A stretch of DNA of 64,000 bases from Calliopsis andreniformis (Eukaryota; Arthropoda; Insecta; Hymenoptera; Andrenidae), in the NCBI RefSeq assembly GCF_051401765.1, contig NW_027480429.1, positions 9,180,157 through 9,244,156 on the forward strand. The letters are read 5' to 3'. A program made the translations under genes and the position numbers. The first letter of the stretch is position 1; every line of letters begins with the position of its first letter. Shown here piece by piece: positions 62,571 to 64,000 of the stretch. The notes beneath the pieces are model-generated. The model searched no databases. It had not been told where the DNA came from and worked only from the letters and a program-made list of their open reading frames with translations.

Positions 62571-63550
62571 TAGAAATGTCGATAAGTTTCATACTGGTTG
62601 CAATTATTCGTTTTATACGATGGAAAAACTGTTGTATTTATATTGTGTTTTATGCTTCTGGCGTTGACTTCTAAGGCACTATCTATTCGATCTAGTGGAG
62701 CAACGCCCTAGAGCGAAGCCTAGGTTGCCCGGAACGTAGAATTGGCCATCACTTTCAAACTGGTTGCAATTATTCCTGTTATATGATGGAAACACTGTTG
62801 CATTTTTTTTGCATTTTATGGTTCGGGCGTTGACTTCTAAGGTCCTAACTATTCAATCTGTTGGAGCAACGCCCTAGGGTGAAGCCTAGGTTGCTCGGAA
62901 AGTAGAAATGTCGATAAGTTTCATACTGGTTGCAATTATTCGTTTTATACGATGGAAAAACTGTTGTATTTATATTGTGTTTTATGCTTCTGGCGTTGAC
63001 TTCTAAGGCACTAGCTACTCGATCTGGTGGAGCAACGCAATAGAGTGATGCCTAGGTTGCCCGGAACGTAGAATTGGCCATCACCTTCAAACTGGTTGCA
63101 ATTATTCCTGTTATATGGTGGAAACACTGTTGTACTTTTTTTGCATTTTATGGTTCGGACGTTGACTTCTAAGGCCCTAACTATTCAAACTGTTGGAGCA
63201 ACGCCCTAGGGTGAAGCCTAGGTTGCTCGGAAAGTAGAAATGACCATAAGTTTCATACTGGTTGCAATTATTCGTTTTATACGATGGAAAAACTGTTGTA
63301 TTTATATCGTATTTTATGCTTCTGGCGTTGACTTCTAAGGCACTATCTATTCGATCTAGTGGAGCAACGCCCTAGAGCGAAGCCTAGGTTGCCCGGAACG
63401 TAGAATTGGCCATCACTTTCAAACTGGTTGCAATTATTCGTTTTATACGATGGAAAAACTGTTATATTTAAATTGTATTTTACTCTTCTGGCGTTCACTT
63501 CTTAGGCCCGAACTATTCGATCTGGTGGAACAACGCCCTAGGGTGAAGCC
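62571..63550. repeat. Diverged 332-bp dimer repeat, about three copies
   Basis: Two subtypes alternate here. One has GAATTGGCCATCAC with ATTCCTGTTATATG, seen at 62,739 and 63,071. The other has GATAAGTTTCATACTGG or CATAAGTTTCATACTGG followed by ATTCGTTTTATACGATGG. GAATTGGCC recurs at 62,739, 63,071 and 63,403, exactly 332 bp apart, although the third copy switches to another subtype partway. A pair of the same two subtypes lies at 13,610-13,940. Confidence 0.85.
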
Positions 63551-64000
63551 GAGGTTGCCCGGAACGTAGAATTGACCATAAATTTTACACTGGTAGCAAT
63601 TAATCGTTTTATACAATGGAAAAACTGTTCTATTTATTTTGTATTTTATGCTTCGGACGTTGACTTCTAAGGCCCTAACTATTCCATCAGGTGGAACAAC
63701 GCCCTAGGGTGAAGCCTAGGTTGCCCGGCAAGTAGAAATGACCATAACTTTCACACTGGCAGCAATTATTCGTTTTATACGATGGAAAAACTGTTCTATT
63801 TATCTTGTATTTTATGCTTCGGGCGTTGACTTCTAAGGCCCTAGCTATTCGATCTGGTGGAGCAACGACCTCGAGTGAAGCGTAGGTTGCCCGGTACGTA
63901 GAAATGACCATCACTTTCAAACTGGTTGCAATTATTCCTGTTATATGATGGAAAAACTGTTGTATTTTTATTGCATTTTATGCTTCGGGCATTGACTTCT
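63551..64000. repeat. Right-edge monomers matching the 5-kb region
   Basis: About 2.7 monomers, cut by the window end. They resemble 4,974-5,423, sharing CATCAGGTGGAACAACGCCC, CTTGTATTTTATGC, AACGACCTCGAGTGAAGCG and ATTCCTGTTATATGATGG. The offset of 58,577 bp is 353 x 166 minus 21, matching the 21 one-base deletions found between them. The array evidently continues past the window. Confidence 0.85.

Larger units (their letters stand above)
1..64000. repeat. Satellite DNA array, ~166-bp monomer, 385 steps
   Basis: The same ~166-bp sequence recurs head to tail across the window without interruption. Landmarks GCCCGG, GTAGAAATGACC, ATTCGTTTTATACGATGG and CCTAGGTT return about every 166 bases. 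Starts at 1 and 63,889 are 385 steps apart, a mean of 165.94 bp. All monomers have the same orientation, and I saw no inverted segment, inserted element or unique sequence. Monomers fall into recurring subtypes arranged as multi-monomer higher-order repeats. Known satellites with this architecture are typically centromeric or pericentromeric; that location is inferred here. No gene was found anywhere in it. The family was not recognised. Confidence 0.98.

Noticed and set aside
285..63920. Dozens of short open frames of 64-106 codons, mostly on the minus strand, with near-identical translations
   Set aside because: They recur with the satellite period in the same phase of the monomer and lie within one or two monomers. 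Because 166 is not a multiple of 3, the frame shifts at each monomer and stops appear. The 106-codon versions exist only because a one-base deletion (GATGAAAAG) joins two frames. No ribosome binding context, domain or codon pattern supports a gene.
1..64000. CRISPR array
   Set aside because: The repeats are regular, but the full 166 bp is repeated with no unique spacers, and the length is far beyond CRISPR repeats.
1..64000. Transposon, retrotransposon or nested insertion in the satellite
   Set aside because: The 166-bp register is continuous from end to end apart from one-base deletions. There is no room for an insertion, and no terminal repeats or target duplications were seen.
1..64000. 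Telomeric or ribosomal DNA spacer repeats
   Set aside because: No short telomere motif runs and no rRNA-like segment were seen. The sequence stays purely monomeric.
1..64000. Assignment to a named satellite family or species
   Set aside because: I do not recognise the consensus with any certainty. Monomer length and motif style alone are shared by many unrelated satellites.

Overview
The whole 64 kb window is one uninterrupted satellite DNA array. A monomer of about 166 bp (GC about 41%) is repeated head to tail in one orientation from the first base to the last. Taking GCCCGG as monomer position 1, the first monomer starts at base 1 and the last in-register start is at 63,889. That is 385 monomer steps in 63,888 bp. 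I found no protein-coding gene, RNA gene, transposon, CRISPR array or unique flanking DNA. The short open frames that can be translated are chance by-products of the repeat.

Origin: a large in-phase array of nucleosome-sized monomers with multi-monomer higher-order repeats points to a eukaryotic nuclear genome, most likely a centromeric or pericentromeric block. TpG/CpA variants at most CpG sites of the monomer suggest a genome with cytosine methylation, such as a flowering plant or a vertebrate. I do not recognise the satellite family and cannot name the species. Every monomer carries a site resembling the CENP-B box (7 of 9 core bases in the best form), and many carry an 8-bp inverted repeat with a 34-nt loop.

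Layout (boundaries read by eye, usually good to a few tens of bases): 1-1,950 mixed divergent monomers; 1,951-4,905 a 9-monomer unit twice; 4,906-5,589 mixed; 5,590-11,213 a 15-monomer unit (2,490 bp) about 2.26 times; 11,214-14,639 mosaic; 14,640-22,273 a 26-monomer unit followed by a 20-monomer version lacking one copy of an internal hexamer; 19,880-27,180 a 22-monomer unit twice, overlapping the previous pair; 24,895-32,570 a 20-monomer unit (3,317 bp) about 2.3 times; 32,571-41,399 rearranged pieces of these; 41,400-51,696 a 31-monomer unit (5,146 bp) twice, almost identical, itself containing a diverged 10-monomer duplication; 51,697-57,926 further copies including a 9-monomer unit (1,493 bp) twice; 57,927-62,570 mosaic; 62,571-63,550 a diverged 332-bp dimer repeat; 63,551-64,000 monomers resembling those near 5 kb.

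How it evolved (inference): the duplications overlap and nest, and every step is a whole number of monomers once a few single-base deletions are counted. Eight distinct 1-bp deletions, copied along with their units, add up to 22 and account for the whole departure from 385 x 166. This fits repeated in-register unequal exchange or replication-based expansion, with the youngest amplification at about 41-57 kb and older divergent sequence at both ends.
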